Notes under the pieces: generated by a model
Databases searched by the model: none
What the model was told of the DNA's origin: nothing
The model's input: the letters and a program-made list of their open reading frames with translations, nothing else
Origin: Thermoguttaceae bacterium
Lineage (GTDB): Bacteria; Planctomycetota; Planctomycetia; Pirellulales; Thermoguttaceae
Assembly: GCA_017407125.1 (NCBI GenBank)
Contig: JAFQXE010000033.1
Coordinates: 1 to 64,000 of the forward strand
Reading direction: 5' to 3'
DNA: 64,000 nucleotides
Shown: positions 42,796-51,369 of the stretch, one piece after another
How positions within the stretch are numbered: the stretch's first letter is position 1
Layout: every line of letters begins with the position of its first letter
Program-made: the position numbers and the translations under genes

Positions 42796-44109
42796 TTACG
42801 ATTGCAGCTTGGATCTTCGGAAGAATTCTTCAAGCGCATTTTTGCACAGATGCGCTTCAAACTCGTTATTAAAACGCAGCAAGAGAGAGCGTTTGGGGAG
42901 TCCTTTCGGTTGAATTGTTATAGTTAAATTCGTTTTGATGGCGTATGAAAGCAGTATAACTGGCGATATGCGGAAAGTTATATTGCTGACGCCATCCCAC
43001 GGAATCGTATCCGGCTTCATCTTGTTACATTGAATGCCTTTTTCATTTGCCGTTATTTGAAGCGGGGAAACTTCCTGCCGTATCATGAAAATAGCCGATA
43101 TAATTGTCGATGCGACCATTACGGCGGCAAATAGAGACATCGCAAAATTCCCGTAAATAATGAGCAGAACGAATATAGCAATCGCGGGGACAATCATGAT
43201 TAATATCGGAATTTGAATACATCCTAACGAAACGTTTTGATGATGATAATCAGGAAGAGACTGCAAATGGGGATAAGACTTGTTCTCGTCCAGAGAAGTC
43301 TGAAAAACCTGTAATGGGATTTCCTCATCATCTGAGTTATTGTCTGCATTTTCAATTGACGCGGTGGAGAAATCAGAAGTCTCTGAGACGGATTCGACTT
43401 GGGAAACCTCTGTCAGTTTATTATTTGAAGATGACCGCATCCGCTTTGCCAGATCAGGATCAGTCGAAGCTTTGAAAAACTCGTAACGGATTATGCCGAT
43501 TACATCTATAAGCAACGGTATGAAAGCAGAAAATATCAAAAGAATGGATGCTATGATAAAAATTGGACTGCAAAATCCTATGTAAGACAAAGCATATGAA
43601 CCGTAAAAACAGGAAATCAAGAAAAGTATTTTTATAAGGAAAACAGTACCGTTGGGTGGACTTACGTATTCATTCGCTAAGCCGCATCGGGGACAAACAG
43701 GATTGATATTTGAGTTTGGATCAAGCACAAACTTCTGACCGCATTTGCAGTGCACCAATTCGAAAAGATTTTTGAAATTATTTCCCGTAAGCATGAGTTT
43801 TTTGGGAACATAGGCTGATTTTAAATCGCTGCTGAACGCAGAATTGCCAATTTTTCTTACGCTATCAGGAATCAGAATGCTTATTAAAGACGAACAGCCC
43901 GAAAAAGCCAAATCGCCAATCTCGGTAACGCTGTCGGGAATACTCACATACGTCAAGAAAGTACAGTCCTTGAAGGCGCTGTCGCCAATTATCGTTACTG
44001 GATTTCCGTCAATTTCAGATGGAATATCCACCTCCGCCTGATAGCCGATGTACTTTAGGATGGTAACGCTATCGTTGTTGATTTCGTATTCAAACAGTTC
44101 GTTATTCAT
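42796..44109 (-). CDS. BspA-type LRR, zinc-ribbon membrane protein
   Basis: The 437-residue product begins with BspA/LRR_5-type leucine-rich repeats (about residues 12-100; IGDSAFKDCTFLTYVSIPDS, IGDLAFSGCSSLISILIPDS, IGNSAFSSD). A zinc-ribbon follows (CKCGQKF...CPRCGLANEY, about 117-148), then two membrane helices (about 155-210), an acidic Ser-rich linker (about 235-285), two more helices (about 298-345) and a C-terminal domain of beta character. No signal peptide precedes the repeats, so they probably face the cytoplasm, unlike secreted BspA proteins. The role is unknown. GAGAG lies upstream of the start. Confidence 0.75.
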   Translation of the reverse strand: MNNELFEYEINNDSVTILKYIGYQAEVDIPSEIDGNPVTIIGDSAFKDCTFLTYVSIPDSVTEIGDLAFSGCSSLISILIPDSVRKIGNSAFSSDLKSAYVPKKLMLTGNNFKNLFELVHCKCGQKFVLDPNSNINPVCPRCGLANEYVSPPNGTVFLIKILFLISCFYGSYALSYIGFCSPIFIIASILLIFSAFIPLLIDVIGIIRYEFFKASTDPDLAKRMRSSSNNKLTEVSQVESVSETSDFSTASIENADNNSDDEEIPLQVFQTSLDENKSYPHLQSLPDYHHQNVSLGCIQIPILIMIVPAIAIFVLLIIYGNFAMSLFAAVMVASTIISAIFMIRQEVSPLQITANEKGIQCNKMKPDTIPWDGVSNITFRISPVILLSYAIKTNLTITIQPKGLPKRSLLLRFNNEFEAHLCKNALEEFFRRSKLQS

Positions 44110-44174
44110 TTAATTCTCTCGGGTTTATGAGTATTTAATTTTTTTGCGTGTATTCCTGCTTGCACAGGGAGAAT

Positions 44175-44924
44175 TTATTTGTGAATTACATCCGCCAGAG
44201 CCTTTACCTTTTCGGGGTCAAAACGGTAGAAATCCTCGCCTTTGCCATCGTTCATGCAAATGCCGGTTGAAACCAGAAACGCATTTACAAAGGGAAGATA
44301 ATGTTCAACGTTTTGCAGCGTGATGCCGCTGGCAATGCCGAGCGGGAAGTCGCCCAGAGCGTCTTTCATCAATTGGATTTTATTCAAATCCGCTTCCTGA
44401 CCCGTTCCCGGTCCGGAAGTTACGACAACGTCCATATATTTGGAGGCGATTCTGGCGACTGTCGGCAAATCCTTTTCTTCAACAGGACGTTGATATTTGA
44501 ACGCCGTTCCCCCAAAATAAATCCCTGACCAAGTCATTGCCTCCCGTTCTTTCGCCAAACGCATGGCTCCTTGATTCGGATCGTCTTCAGCCAGACTTTC
44601 ATCTACCATGGCGTCGTCCACCCATAAGCCGTCAAAATGATACGGCGGTTCAAGCGCGTTTACAAAATCCTGAGCGTCAAAAGGAACCATGGACAGAAAA
44701 TTGACTCCGATCCAGAGCTTTGGATAGCTTTGTCGAATTGCCATGGCAATATACGGCAGACGATGGTCAGAACTGCGCCCGTGATTGATCAAAAACACGC
44801 CTTGCGCGCCGGATTCTACCGCAATTTCAGCGTTACTCATCGCCAATTCCTGAGTATCAATATGAATTACCGGGAAAAAGGCGCGAGCGCCAAAATAATC
44901 TGTAAACTTCGATGAACAGTTCAT
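44175..44924 (-). CDS. BtpA/SgcQ-like TIM-barrel protein
   Basis: The 249-residue product reads like a single TIM barrel: FFPVIHIDTQELAMSNAEIAVESGAQGVFLIN, WIGVNFLSM, FDGLWVDD, WSGIYFGGTAFKYQRPV, MDVVVTSGPGTGQEAD, LGIASGITLQNVEHYLPFVNAFLVSTGI. The order of strand motifs, and a phosphate-type loop near SGI, match the BtpA family (named for a cyanobacterial photosystem I biogenesis factor; SgcQ in E. coli). Non-photosynthetic members have unknown substrates. It may instead be a divergent phosphoribosylanthranilate-type barrel. It follows gap on the same strand but after a terminator, so it is probably transcribed separately. Confidence 0.6.
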   Translation of the reverse strand: MNCSSKFTDYFGARAFFPVIHIDTQELAMSNAEIAVESGAQGVFLINHGRSSDHRLPYIAMAIRQSYPKLWIGVNFLSMVPFDAQDFVNALEPPYHFDGLWVDDAMVDESLAEDDPNQGAMRLAKEREAMTWSGIYFGGTAFKYQRPVEEKDLPTVARIASKYMDVVVTSGPGTGQEADLNKIQLMKDALGDFPLGIASGITLQNVEHYLPFVNAFLVSTGICMNDGKGEDFYRFDPEKVKALADVIHK

Positions 44925-44958
44925 TTAATAGTCCAAAAAGAATTAACGACAGGATATA

Positions 44959-45002
44959 TAAAAAAAGCAAAAAGCAGACGTCTGTTGCAATCTGCTTTTT
45001 GC
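44959..45002 (-). terminator. Terminator of gap
   Basis: On the minus strand GCAAAAAGCAGA (45002-44991) pairs with TCTGCTTTTTGC (44978-44967), followed by a T run. It lies just after the gap stop codon. Confidence 0.88.
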
Positions 45003-45033
45003 TTGCACGTGAACGTTAGTTCAAAACGCTAAC

Positions 45034-46044
45034 TTAGAGGTTGGCGAGCTTTTCGATCAGGTCGGCAGCGCGATTGCTGTAGCCCCATTCGTTGTCGTAC
45101 CAGGACAGGCACTTGAGCATGGTGTCGCCCATGACCATTGTCCACGGACCGGCGAAAATGCTGGAGTGGGGATCGTCGACGATGTCCTGCAGAACGATTG
45201 GGTCTTCGGTGTAATCGAGAATGCCTTTCATGGATCCTTCAGCAGCGGCTTTCATGGCGGCGTTGACGGCTTCCTTGGTTACCGGCTTGGCGGTTTCGAC
45301 AACGAGGTCAACAATGGATCCGGTCGGGGTGGGGACGCGGATGGAGATACCGGTCAGTTTGCCCTGAAGTTCCGGAATGACCAGACCGACAGCTTTGGCG
45401 GCGCCGGTGGAGGTCGGGATCATGTTCATGGCAGCAGCGCGAGCGCGATAGGGATCCTTGTGCGGCAGGTCCAGAACACGCTGGTCGTTGGTGAAGGAGT
45501 GAACCGTTGTCATCAAACCGCGGACAATGCCGAAGTTGTCGTTGATGACCTTGGCAAACGGAGCCAAGCAGTTGGTTGTGCAGGAAGCGTTGGAAACGTA
45601 TTTCATGTCAGCGGTGAGCTGATCGTCGTTAACGCCCAAAACGCAGGTGAAGTCGGGATCGGTAGCCGGAGCGGAGATGACGACCTTCTTGCAGCCTTTG
45701 TGGCTGTCGAAGCCGGGTTTGCCGTCAGCGGCGCGCTTCGTGAACAGACCGGTGGATTCCAGAACAACGTCAACTCCGAGGTCGCCCCACGGAAGATTGC
45801 CCGGATCGCGTTCTTCGAAAACCTTAATCAACTTGCCATCGACAACCAGTCCTTCTTCGGTAGCAGTAACCGTGCCATTGAAACGGCCGTGAACGCTGTC
45901 ATATTTCAGCAGCGTCGCCAGCATGTCATTGCTGGTCAAGTCGTTAATTGCAACGACGTCAAAAACTTCGGGCTTGGCAGCCATGCAACGGAAAACCAAA
46001 CGGCCGATACGACCAAAACCATTAATACCAACGCGAATCGCCAC
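45034..46044 (-). CDS. gap: Glyceraldehyde-3-phosphate dehydrogenase, type I
   Basis: The 336-residue glycolytic enzyme converts glyceraldehyde-3-phosphate to 1,3-bisphosphoglycerate with NAD. It has the Rossmann start [15 protein letters not shown], the catalytic motif [12 protein letters not shown] with Cys155, and the C-terminal [11 protein letters not shown]. The start codon is GTG, not ATG; it is chosen because AAAGGAGAG lies seven bases upstream and the next residues [13 protein letters not shown] fit the family start. The promoter at 46143-46170 and the terminator at 44959-45002 make it a single-gene unit. Neighbouring genes are not glycolytic. Confidence 0.97.
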   Translation of the reverse strand: MAIRVGINGFGRIGRLVFRCMAAKPEVFDVVAINDLTSNDMLATLLKYDSVHGRFNGTVTATEEGLVVDGKLIKVFEERDPGNLPWGDLGVDVVLESTGLFTKRAADGKPGFDSHKGCKKVVISAPATDPDFTCVLGVNDDQLTADMKYVSNASCTTNCLAPFAKVINDNFGIVRGLMTTVHSFTNDQRVLDLPHKDPYRARAAAMNMIPTSTGAAKAVGLVIPELQGKLTGISIRVPTPTGSIVDLVVETAKPVTKEAVNAAMKAAAEGSMKGILDYTEDPIVLQDIVDDPHSSIFAGPWTMVMGDTMLKCLSWYDNEWGYSNRAADLIEKLANL

Positions 46045-46367
46045 TGTATCTCTCCTTTAATTAATAGGAACTACAAAAAATGCTTTTTGCGATTAATCCG
46101 CCCGGGAAACCCCTGTTTCCCTCCAGACGTTTATTAATCAGTATTATAATATCGATTAATGATTCTGCAAGGGGGGAGGGGGAAATAGGATAGAAATAAT
46201 TTAGAAGAGATAAATTTTATCTAAATTGAGAAGTTTTTTTTGAAAAATTTTAAAAAAATTTTGTTAGTAGCTCTGGTAAAGTATGGATTTTTACTATAAA
46301 ATAGATATAATCAAATATTGCATATTGAGAGATATAACCATTTTACCCTTTATGGAGTTGTGTAACC
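46045..46367. other. Divergent region between gap and a signal-anchored protein gene
   Basis: It contains the gap ribosome-binding site and promoter (46143-46170), a G-run (46169-46183) and an AT-rich half toward the plus-strand gene. A possible -10 (TATAAA at 46295-46300) for the latter lacks a good -35. Confidence 0.55.
46143..46170 (-). promoter_or_regulatory. Sigma70-type promoter for gap
   Basis: On the minus strand TTGCAG (46170-46165) and TATAAT (46148-46143) are 16 bp apart. The leader to the GTG start is about 90 nt. Confidence 0.78.
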
Positions 46368-46934
46368 ATGTCAAAACGTCTTCAGATTATTGCCTTGTTC
46401 TGCATTGGCATTGCATCAGGTTTTTTTGCCGCTTACTACAGTTTCGACTGCCGTGAGACGATGGCGTCCGGCGGCGCTGACAGATCCGGCGAATACATTA
46501 TTACGTCCGGAATGCTGGAAGGGGGCGCAGGCGCAACCTATTTTCTGGATTGTTCAACTGGCCAGTTGATCGCAACGGTTCCCGCATGCCGCGGTCAGGG
46601 CGGTTTTTCGGGCATTTACAAAGCAGACGTTACCAAAGCTCTCAGAACGTTCACTTCTCAAAACCAGAAAGACGTTTTTGGTCAGCCGGTTGAAATGCCG
46701 TCCAAACCCAGTTATGTTATGACGACAACTCCGTTCCATTACTTGGGTAAACTCAATCAAATTTCCTGGCCGGCGGAAGGCGTTTCAATCGTTGAAACCC
46801 AGACAGGAATTCAATTCTTGTTTGTCGTTCCGTTTAATGCAACGAAGTACAAGCAGGGAACTATGGAACAGGTCGAAATGAGATTATTCACCGCCAAACA
46901 GATTAACCCGGTTATGAAGCGTAAACAACTTTAA
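46368..46934 (+). CDS. Small signal-anchored protein of unknown function
   Basis: Not recognised by function. The 188-residue product has an N-terminal hydrophobic segment (residues 6-24, IIALFCIGIASGFFAAYYS) that could be a signal peptide or an anchor. A domain follows that opens with GEYIITSGMLEGGAGATYFLDCSTGQLIATV. That last pattern, a strand, a Gly-rich turn and then a WLLD/YFLD strand with a -GxLxATV- end, recurs in small conserved planctomycete proteins as I remember them. The C-terminus is basic. GGAG precedes the ATG. It stands alone, with heptad repeats following its stop. Confidence 0.65.
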   Translation: MSKRLQIIALFCIGIASGFFAAYYSFDCRETMASGGADRSGEYIITSGMLEGGAGATYFLDCSTGQLIATVPACRGQGGFSGIYKADVTKALRTFTSQNQKDVFGQPVEMPSKPSYVMTTTPFHYLGKLNQISWPAEGVSIVETQTGIQFLFVVPFNATKYKQGTMEQVEMRLFTAKQINPVMKRKQL

Positions 46935-47145
46935 TTCTGAATTAGCAATTAGCAATTACGCAAGCGCTGTTCAAAGATAATTCCGTATTCCGAATTTAAG
47001 AACTACAGCCTCTTGTCTGAAAATTTTTCTTAGGGGGGGGCTTGTCCTGCACGTAAACTTATTAGAATATAGAGTTACGAATTAGGAATTTGCAATTATC
47101 AATTACGCAAGAGTCTCAATAATTGATAATTGCTAATTGCTTCCC
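46935..47145. repeat. AATTAGC heptad arrays upstream of the hem genes
   Basis: AATTAGC units and the core TTACGCAAGCGCT lie at 46938-46966. A second group (AATTATC, AATTACGCAAGAG, TAATTGA, TAATTGC) lies at 47090-47142. The second group also gives an in-frame TTG that would extend the URO-D-like protein by 28 residues of repeat-encoded sequence, which is not credible as the true start. Confidence 0.7.
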
Positions 47146-47206
47146 GCCCCCTGCCTGTGTATTTACAAGGGACGATTGCAGATTCAATCGTCCTGTTTTA
47201 TTCGAC

Positions 47207-48358
47207 ATGGATACGTCAGATAGCTCAACAGAAATACAAACTGATTTTATACCTTATTTCTACCCCAGCGGCAAATTGCCGATGACGGGTAGAAATCGGG
47301 TAATTACTACTATTTTTAACGAAACTCCAGATCGTTTGCCTCGTTCATTTACAGCGGATCCAACCATTCAGAAAGAAAAGTGGGATATACTGGAACGTTT
47401 GTATCAGCGTTATCCTTCTGATATACTGATAATTGACGGCCGCAATCTGGAACAGGGATATTGTAATCAGGTTTCGGAACCGATTGATTTGTCCGAAAAT
47501 AATTTTGCTCAAACAATGGAACTGTTGTGCGATATTACGTCACAGTTCACTTTGGGCATTCTTCCTCTGTCTCCATGGCTGATGCTGCAGAGTTTGCTGG
47601 AAGACGACTCGACAGAAGATTACGACGATTTACTGGTTCGTTTTGAGAAAACTCTTCAGCCGTGGATAAACAGCCCGTTAGACGGATTGTGCCTGTACGA
47701 TCCGATTTCAAGTTATGAAAAAGGCTGGGATAAAGAAGCCGTCCGCAACTTTACGGATTTGACGCCGTTTTACAGACGTTTTATTCGCAAGGCGAGGGAA
47801 GCGGATAAGTTTGTCTTTATGGATTTTGGCGGTAAAGTTAAGGAAGCGATCCCAATGCTTCTTAAGTTGGAAGTAGACGTCATTTCCTGCGTTTTGGATA
47901 CAGAGTTGGCAGTAGAATTATCCGATTTTACCGCCTCGTTTACGCCTCGTTCGGAAAATCCAAACGGACGTCGACTGACGTTTTGGGCGTCCTTGCCAAA
48001 TTCGTTGGAAAATCAGGCGAACTGGTTTGCTGATAAAAAAGCGGTTCAGGAGATTCTGACTGAACTCAATCAGTATAACAAGGGCGTCATTGCTCGGGGC
48101 AATTGGCGAGAAAACCGGACATGGAATACTGCAACCCTGGCGTTACAGGCGTGGGAACAGGGAATCCCAGTTCCAAAACCTGCGCCAACAGAACAGAATT
48201 CAAAAGCTGTGACAGAACAAACGGAGTCTGATTCCGCCAAATTGCAAAAGAACGCTTCAGAACCTGATCAAACTTCTTCAAATCAGGCTCAGACGGGGTC
48301 GAAAACGTCTGCTGACGAGCAAACGGATTCTCAAACCAATATGAAAGACGTCCAATGA
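47207..48358 (+). CDS. Uroporphyrinogen decarboxylase-like (URO-D superfamily) protein
   Basis: The product of about 383 residues resembles the URO-D/corrinoid methyltransferase-like TIM barrels: the start MTGRNRVITTIFNETPDRLPRSFTADPTIQKE echoes the family's R-x-x-x-L-x-G-x-x-P-D-R-x-P opening. MELLCDITSQFTLGILPLSPWLML, LDGLCLYDPISSYEKGWDKEAVRNF and FVFMDFGGKVKEAIPML follow in barrel order. The last 70 residues are Ser/Thr/Gln-rich and disordered. True HemE decarboxylates uroporphyrinogen, but its substrate Asp and Arg residues are not evident. The stop overlaps the hemC start (ATGA), so the two are translationally coupled, which hints at tetrapyrrole metabolism. The ATG at 47207 is preferred over a TTG at 47123. 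Confidence 0.6.
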   Translation: MDTSDSSTEIQTDFIPYFYPSGKLPMTGRNRVITTIFNETPDRLPRSFTADPTIQKEKWDILERLYQRYPSDILIIDGRNLEQGYCNQVSEPIDLSENNFAQTMELLCDITSQFTLGILPLSPWLMLQSLLEDDSTEDYDDLLVRFEKTLQPWINSPLDGLCLYDPISSYEKGWDKEAVRNFTDLTPFYRRFIRKAREADKFVFMDFGGKVKEAIPMLLKLEVDVISCVLDTELAVELSDFTASFTPRSENPNGRRLTFWASLPNSLENQANWFADKKAVQEILTELNQYNKGVIARGNWRENRTWNTATLALQAWEQGIPVPKPAPTEQNSKAVTEQTESDSAKLQKNASEPDQTSSNQAQTGSKTSADEQTDSQTNMKDVQ

Positions 48359-49368
48359 GCGTAATACGTATTGCAACCCGGCAGAGCGCTTTGGCAAAAT
48401 GGCAGGCTGATTGGACGGCTTCGCAGCTGGAGCGTTCAGGTTACGATGTCGAAATGGTTTATGTTACAACTCACGGAGACGTAAACCAGACTGGACCTAT
48501 AGAATCCATAGGAACTCAGGGCGTTTTTACCAAAGAGGTTCAAAGAGCTCTTTTAGACAATCGCGCTGACGTTGCGGTTCACAGCATGAAAGATTTGCCG
48601 ACCATGCAGGCGCCGGGTCTTGTGTTGGCGGCTGTTCCGCCTCGCGCTCCTGTTGCGGACTGCCTGGTAAGTCCTTTTTATAAAAGTTTGGACGAGCTTC
48701 CGGACGATGCGGTTATCGGCACGGGTTCTCTTCGCCGAAAAGCGCAATTGTTGGCGATTAACCCCAAATGGAACGTTCAGCCCATTCGCGGCAACCTTCA
48801 AACGCGATTAAACAAACTTTCCGGGGAGCGGACAATGTCCGCGAAAAATAATGATTCAAGTTATTTTGGGCGGGTAATACCCGCCCCCCGTAAACAGCCG
48901 TCCGCTCCTTTTGACGCTATTATTTTAGCGGAAGCGGGGCTTCGCAGAATGGGATTTGACGACCAGATTGCTCAGGTAATTCCTTTAACGCAGCTTATGC
49001 CAGCCGCAGGACAGGGCGCATTGGCGTTGGAATGCCGCGCTGGCGACGAATCGACGTTGGCTGCCGTTGGACAGTTGAACTCGCCGGAAGTCTTCGCTTC
49101 TACGGTTGCAGAACGAACTCTTTTGGCGGTTTTGGAAGCGGGCTGTCTGGCTCCGGTTGGATGTATGACTCGCGTTTTGTCACAAAAGAATTCTCAGGAC
49201 GTTCAAATTGAACTTACCGGGCGGGTTATCGCCGCGGACGGTTCTAGAGCGCTGGAACAGACAGACTGCGCGGACGCTCAAAACGCGGAAGAACTTGGCC
49301 GCCGCGTTGCTCAACGGCTGTTAAATCTTGGGGCGGATAAGCTTATTGCGGAATCCAGAGAAAGATAG
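48355..49368 (+). CDS. hemC: Porphobilinogen deaminase with a repeat-encoded insertion
   Basis: The 337-residue enzyme joins four porphobilinogens into hydroxymethylbilane in haem synthesis. Family motifs are complete: RIATRQSALAKWQA, THGDVNQ, GVFTKEVQRALL, AVHSMKDLP, IGTGSLRRKAQL, RGNLQTRLNKL, FDAIILAEAGLRRMG, PAAGQGALALECR, and GCLAPVG with Cys264, the attachment site of the dipyrromethane cofactor. Between NKL and FDAII, where relatives have about five residues, there are about 30 (156-185). Their DNA (48820-48893) is a copy of the 74-bp double-palindrome repeat also found at 13211-13284. The insertion keeps the frame and has no stop. It lies near the surface between two conserved blocks. 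The start overlaps the upstream stop, and the cation transporter gene follows after 2 bp. Confidence 0.95.
   Translation: MSVIRIATRQSALAKWQADWTASQLERSGYDVEMVYVTTHGDVNQTGPIESIGTQGVFTKEVQRALLDNRADVAVHSMKDLPTMQAPGLVLAAVPPRAPVADCLVSPFYKSLDELPDDAVIGTGSLRRKAQLLAINPKWNVQPIRGNLQTRLNKLSGERTMSAKNNDSSYFGRVIPAPRKQPSAPFDAIILAEAGLRRMGFDDQIAQVIPLTQLMPAAGQGALALECRAGDESTLAAVGQLNSPEVFASTVAERTLLAVLEAGCLAPVGCMTRVLSQKNSQDVQIELTGRVIAADGSRALEQTDCADAQNAEELGRRVAQRLLNLGADKLIAESRER
48820..48893. repeat. 74-bp double-palindrome repeat inside hemC
   Basis: It has the same order as the intergenic copy at 13211-13284: TCCGGGGA, GCGGACAATGTCCGC, an AT-rich spacer, GGCGGGTAATACCCGCC, and CCCGTAA. Here the final TAA is out of frame and the unit is translated as part of HemC residues 156-180. 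Confidence 0.9.
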
Positions 49369-49370
49369 GC

Positions 49371-50303
49371 ATGACCATCGAAAACGATCCTGACGTTCAA
49401 GCCAATGCCGCAATAATTCAACGCGTAACCTGGATTGGTTTCTTTTCGAACATTCTTTTGGCGATAACCAAATTTTTAGCAGGCGTGTTTGGACATTCTC
49501 AGGTTCTTATTGCCGACGCAGTTCACAGTATGTCCGATTTGGCGACGGACGTAGCCGTTCTTGTCGGGAGCCGATACTGGGATCAGCCGGCGGACAACGA
49601 GCATCAATACGGACACGCAAAACTGGAAACGCTCATAACGCTGTTGATTGGCGCCGCGTTGGTCGTTGTCGGATTCGAGCTGATATCCAATGCGATTATG
49701 AGCCTTTACGATATGATTTTTGGCGCTCATGAAACCGCTGCGATTCCCAACGGCTGGGCGTTATCCGCAGCGATTTTTTCCATTCTTCTCAAAGAATGGC
49801 TTTTTCATATTACCGCCGCGGCTGGAAAGAAAGCTCATTCGACAGCCACAGTCGCTAACGCCTGGCATCATCGTTCAGACGCGTTAAGTTCCATTCCTGC
49901 CGCTCTTGCCGTAGGAGCGACTTTGGTTTTAGGAGAAAAATTCGCGTTTCTTGATCCGATTGGAACAATTGTCGTCGGTTTGATGATTTTTTACACCGCG
50001 TTTTTGATTATCCGTCCCACGTTTAACAGTTTGCTCGACGCGTCTGGCGGAGTGGATTTGACGAACAGGATAAATGACGAAGTTCTTTCCATTAAAGGCG
50101 TTCAGGGCGTTCATAAAACCCGAACGCGGCCTTTGGGAGCGTCTCTTTACGGCGTAGATTTACACGTTCAGGTCGATCCCAACATGAACGTTCGGGACGC
50201 GCATTATCTTTCTCACCAGATTCAGGACGAATTAAGAAGCAAATTCGCTGAAATTGTCGATACAACTGTTCACGTAGAACCGGGAGAAGAAACAAAAAGC
50301 TAA
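49371..50303 (+). CDS. Cation diffusion facilitator family transporter
   Basis: The 310-residue membrane protein has about six helices and the cation diffusion facilitator metal site: DAVHSMSDLATD in helix 2 and NAWHHRSDALSS in helix 5 (HxxxD type). A cytoplasmic C-terminal domain (about residues 215-310) carries RTRPLGASLYGVDLHVQVDP and ends in HVEPGEE. Such proteins export Zn, Fe, Mn or related divalent ions by exchange with protons. The His-Asp pairing suits Zn or Fe, but the metal cannot be fixed from sequence. The start lies 2 bp after the hemC stop, so it is likely in the same operon, perhaps linking haem synthesis to metal balance. Confidence 0.9.
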   Translation: MTIENDPDVQANAAIIQRVTWIGFFSNILLAITKFLAGVFGHSQVLIADAVHSMSDLATDVAVLVGSRYWDQPADNEHQYGHAKLETLITLLIGAALVVVGFELISNAIMSLYDMIFGAHETAAIPNGWALSAAIFSILLKEWLFHITAAAGKKAHSTATVANAWHHRSDALSSIPAALAVGATLVLGEKFAFLDPIGTIVVGLMIFYTAFLIIRPTFNSLLDASGGVDLTNRINDEVLSIKGVQGVHKTRTRPLGASLYGVDLHVQVDPNMNVRDAHYLSHQIQDELRSKFAEIVDTTVHVEPGEETKS

Positions 50304-50438
50304 AATTGCCCTTGCATTAATCGGTAAAATATTATAGAATAACACATCGATTTTGTTTTGACGATAGGGAAACGTTCTCTATTATTAAGGAGTATTCAAC
50401 AAAATCACTTTTACATCATTCGGCGAAAGGAATCGTCC

Positions 50439-51281
50439 GTGAGCATTCATCCAACAGCAATCGTAGACCCTTCTGCAAAGATTGCGGAAGACGTTATTAT
50501 TGGACCATTTTGTATTATCGAATCCGATACGGTTATTGAATCCGGCTGCGAAATTGCCGCTCGCGTTTCCATCAAAAGCGGCGTGTACATGGGAGCGAAC
50601 TGCAAAGTTTTTGAAAATGCAGTAATCGGCGGCTTGGGACAGCATGTCTGTCCTCCGGGCCCTCCTGGAAAGGTTCGCATCGGCTCTAACAATACATTCC
50701 GGGAATTCTGTACAGTTCATCGCTCCATTAAAGAAGACGGCTTTACAGTTATTGGCGATGGCAACTATTTTATGGCGAACGCGCATATCGCTCACGATTG
50801 CGTTATCGGGAACAATAATATTGTAGCCAACAACGTCATGTTTGGCGGACACGTTCATGTTGGAGATCGCGCTTTTGTTTCCGGGGGCGTTGCCGTTCAT
50901 CAGTTTTGTTCGATTGGGTCTTATGCGATGGTTGGCGGACAGTCCCACATCACAAAAGACGTCCCTCCGTTTGTTATGGTAGACGGTTTAACGTCTCGCG
51001 TTGTCGGGATCAACCGGGTAGGTCTTCGTCGAAGCGGTTTTACATCCGCTCAGATTTCCCGTTTTAAAGACGCTTACAAAGTTGTTTATCGTCAGGGATT
51101 GCCTTGGAAAGACGTTTTGGAAACTCTTAAAACCCAATTCAACGAGGGGGAAGAGGCGCTTCTTTACAAGCTGTTGTCTGTCAGTTCAAGAGGCATCGTT
51201 CAGGCTCGAACTCAGCCATCTTTGAAAATCAATCGAGATGACATGGATGAAGGCGAAACTGGCGACAGCGTAGCTGCATAA
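50439..51281 (+). CDS. lpxA: UDP-N-acetylglucosamine acyltransferase LpxA
   Basis: The 280-residue protein makes the first step of lipid A: transfer of an acyl chain from acyl-ACP to UDP-GlcNAc. Its beta-helix begins SIHPTAIVDPSAKIAEDVIIGPFCII, and it contains the catalytic His region MANAHIAHDCVIGNNNIVAN. The C-terminal helices open with RVVGINRVGLRRSGFTSAQI. A longer ATG frame begins upstream, but the GTG at 50439 has GAAAGG eight bases before it, and SIHPTAIVDP is the family start, so GTG is preferred. The MsbA-like exporter gene follows after a terminator. Together with LptE it points to a lipid A-containing outer membrane. Confidence 0.93.
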   Translation: MSIHPTAIVDPSAKIAEDVIIGPFCIIESDTVIESGCEIAARVSIKSGVYMGANCKVFENAVIGGLGQHVCPPGPPGKVRIGSNNTFREFCTVHRSIKEDGFTVIGDGNYFMANAHIAHDCVIGNNNIVANNVMFGGHVHVGDRAFVSGGVAVHQFCSIGSYAMVGGQSHITKDVPPFVMVDGLTSRVVGINRVGLRRSGFTSAQISRFKDAYKVVYRQGLPWKDVLETLKTQFNEGEEALLYKLLSVSSRGIVQARTQPSLKINRDDMDEGETGDSVAA

Positions 51282-51301
51282 ACAGAGTTTAAGAAGTCCA
51301 G

Positions 51302-51337
51302 AAAACCGGGAAGACGTTTAACGTTTTTCCGGTTTTA
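51302..51337 (+). terminator. Terminator of lpxA
   Basis: AAAACCGGGAAGACG pairs with CGTTTTTCCGGTTTT around a short loop. The second arm ends in a T-rich stretch, as in an intrinsic terminator. Confidence 0.7.
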
Positions 51338-51369
51338 TAACGTTATTCTAATACAGAAAAGTCCTCCCT

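Noticed and set aside
45166..46137. 323-codon plus-strand frame opposite gap
   Set aside because: Antisense shadow of gap, a strongly conserved gene with biased codons that leaves long open frames on the other strand.
47123..47206. Upstream TTG start of the URO-D-like gene
   Set aside because: The TTG and following codons lie in an AATTAGC heptad array with no ribosome-binding site; the ATG at 47207 is preferred.
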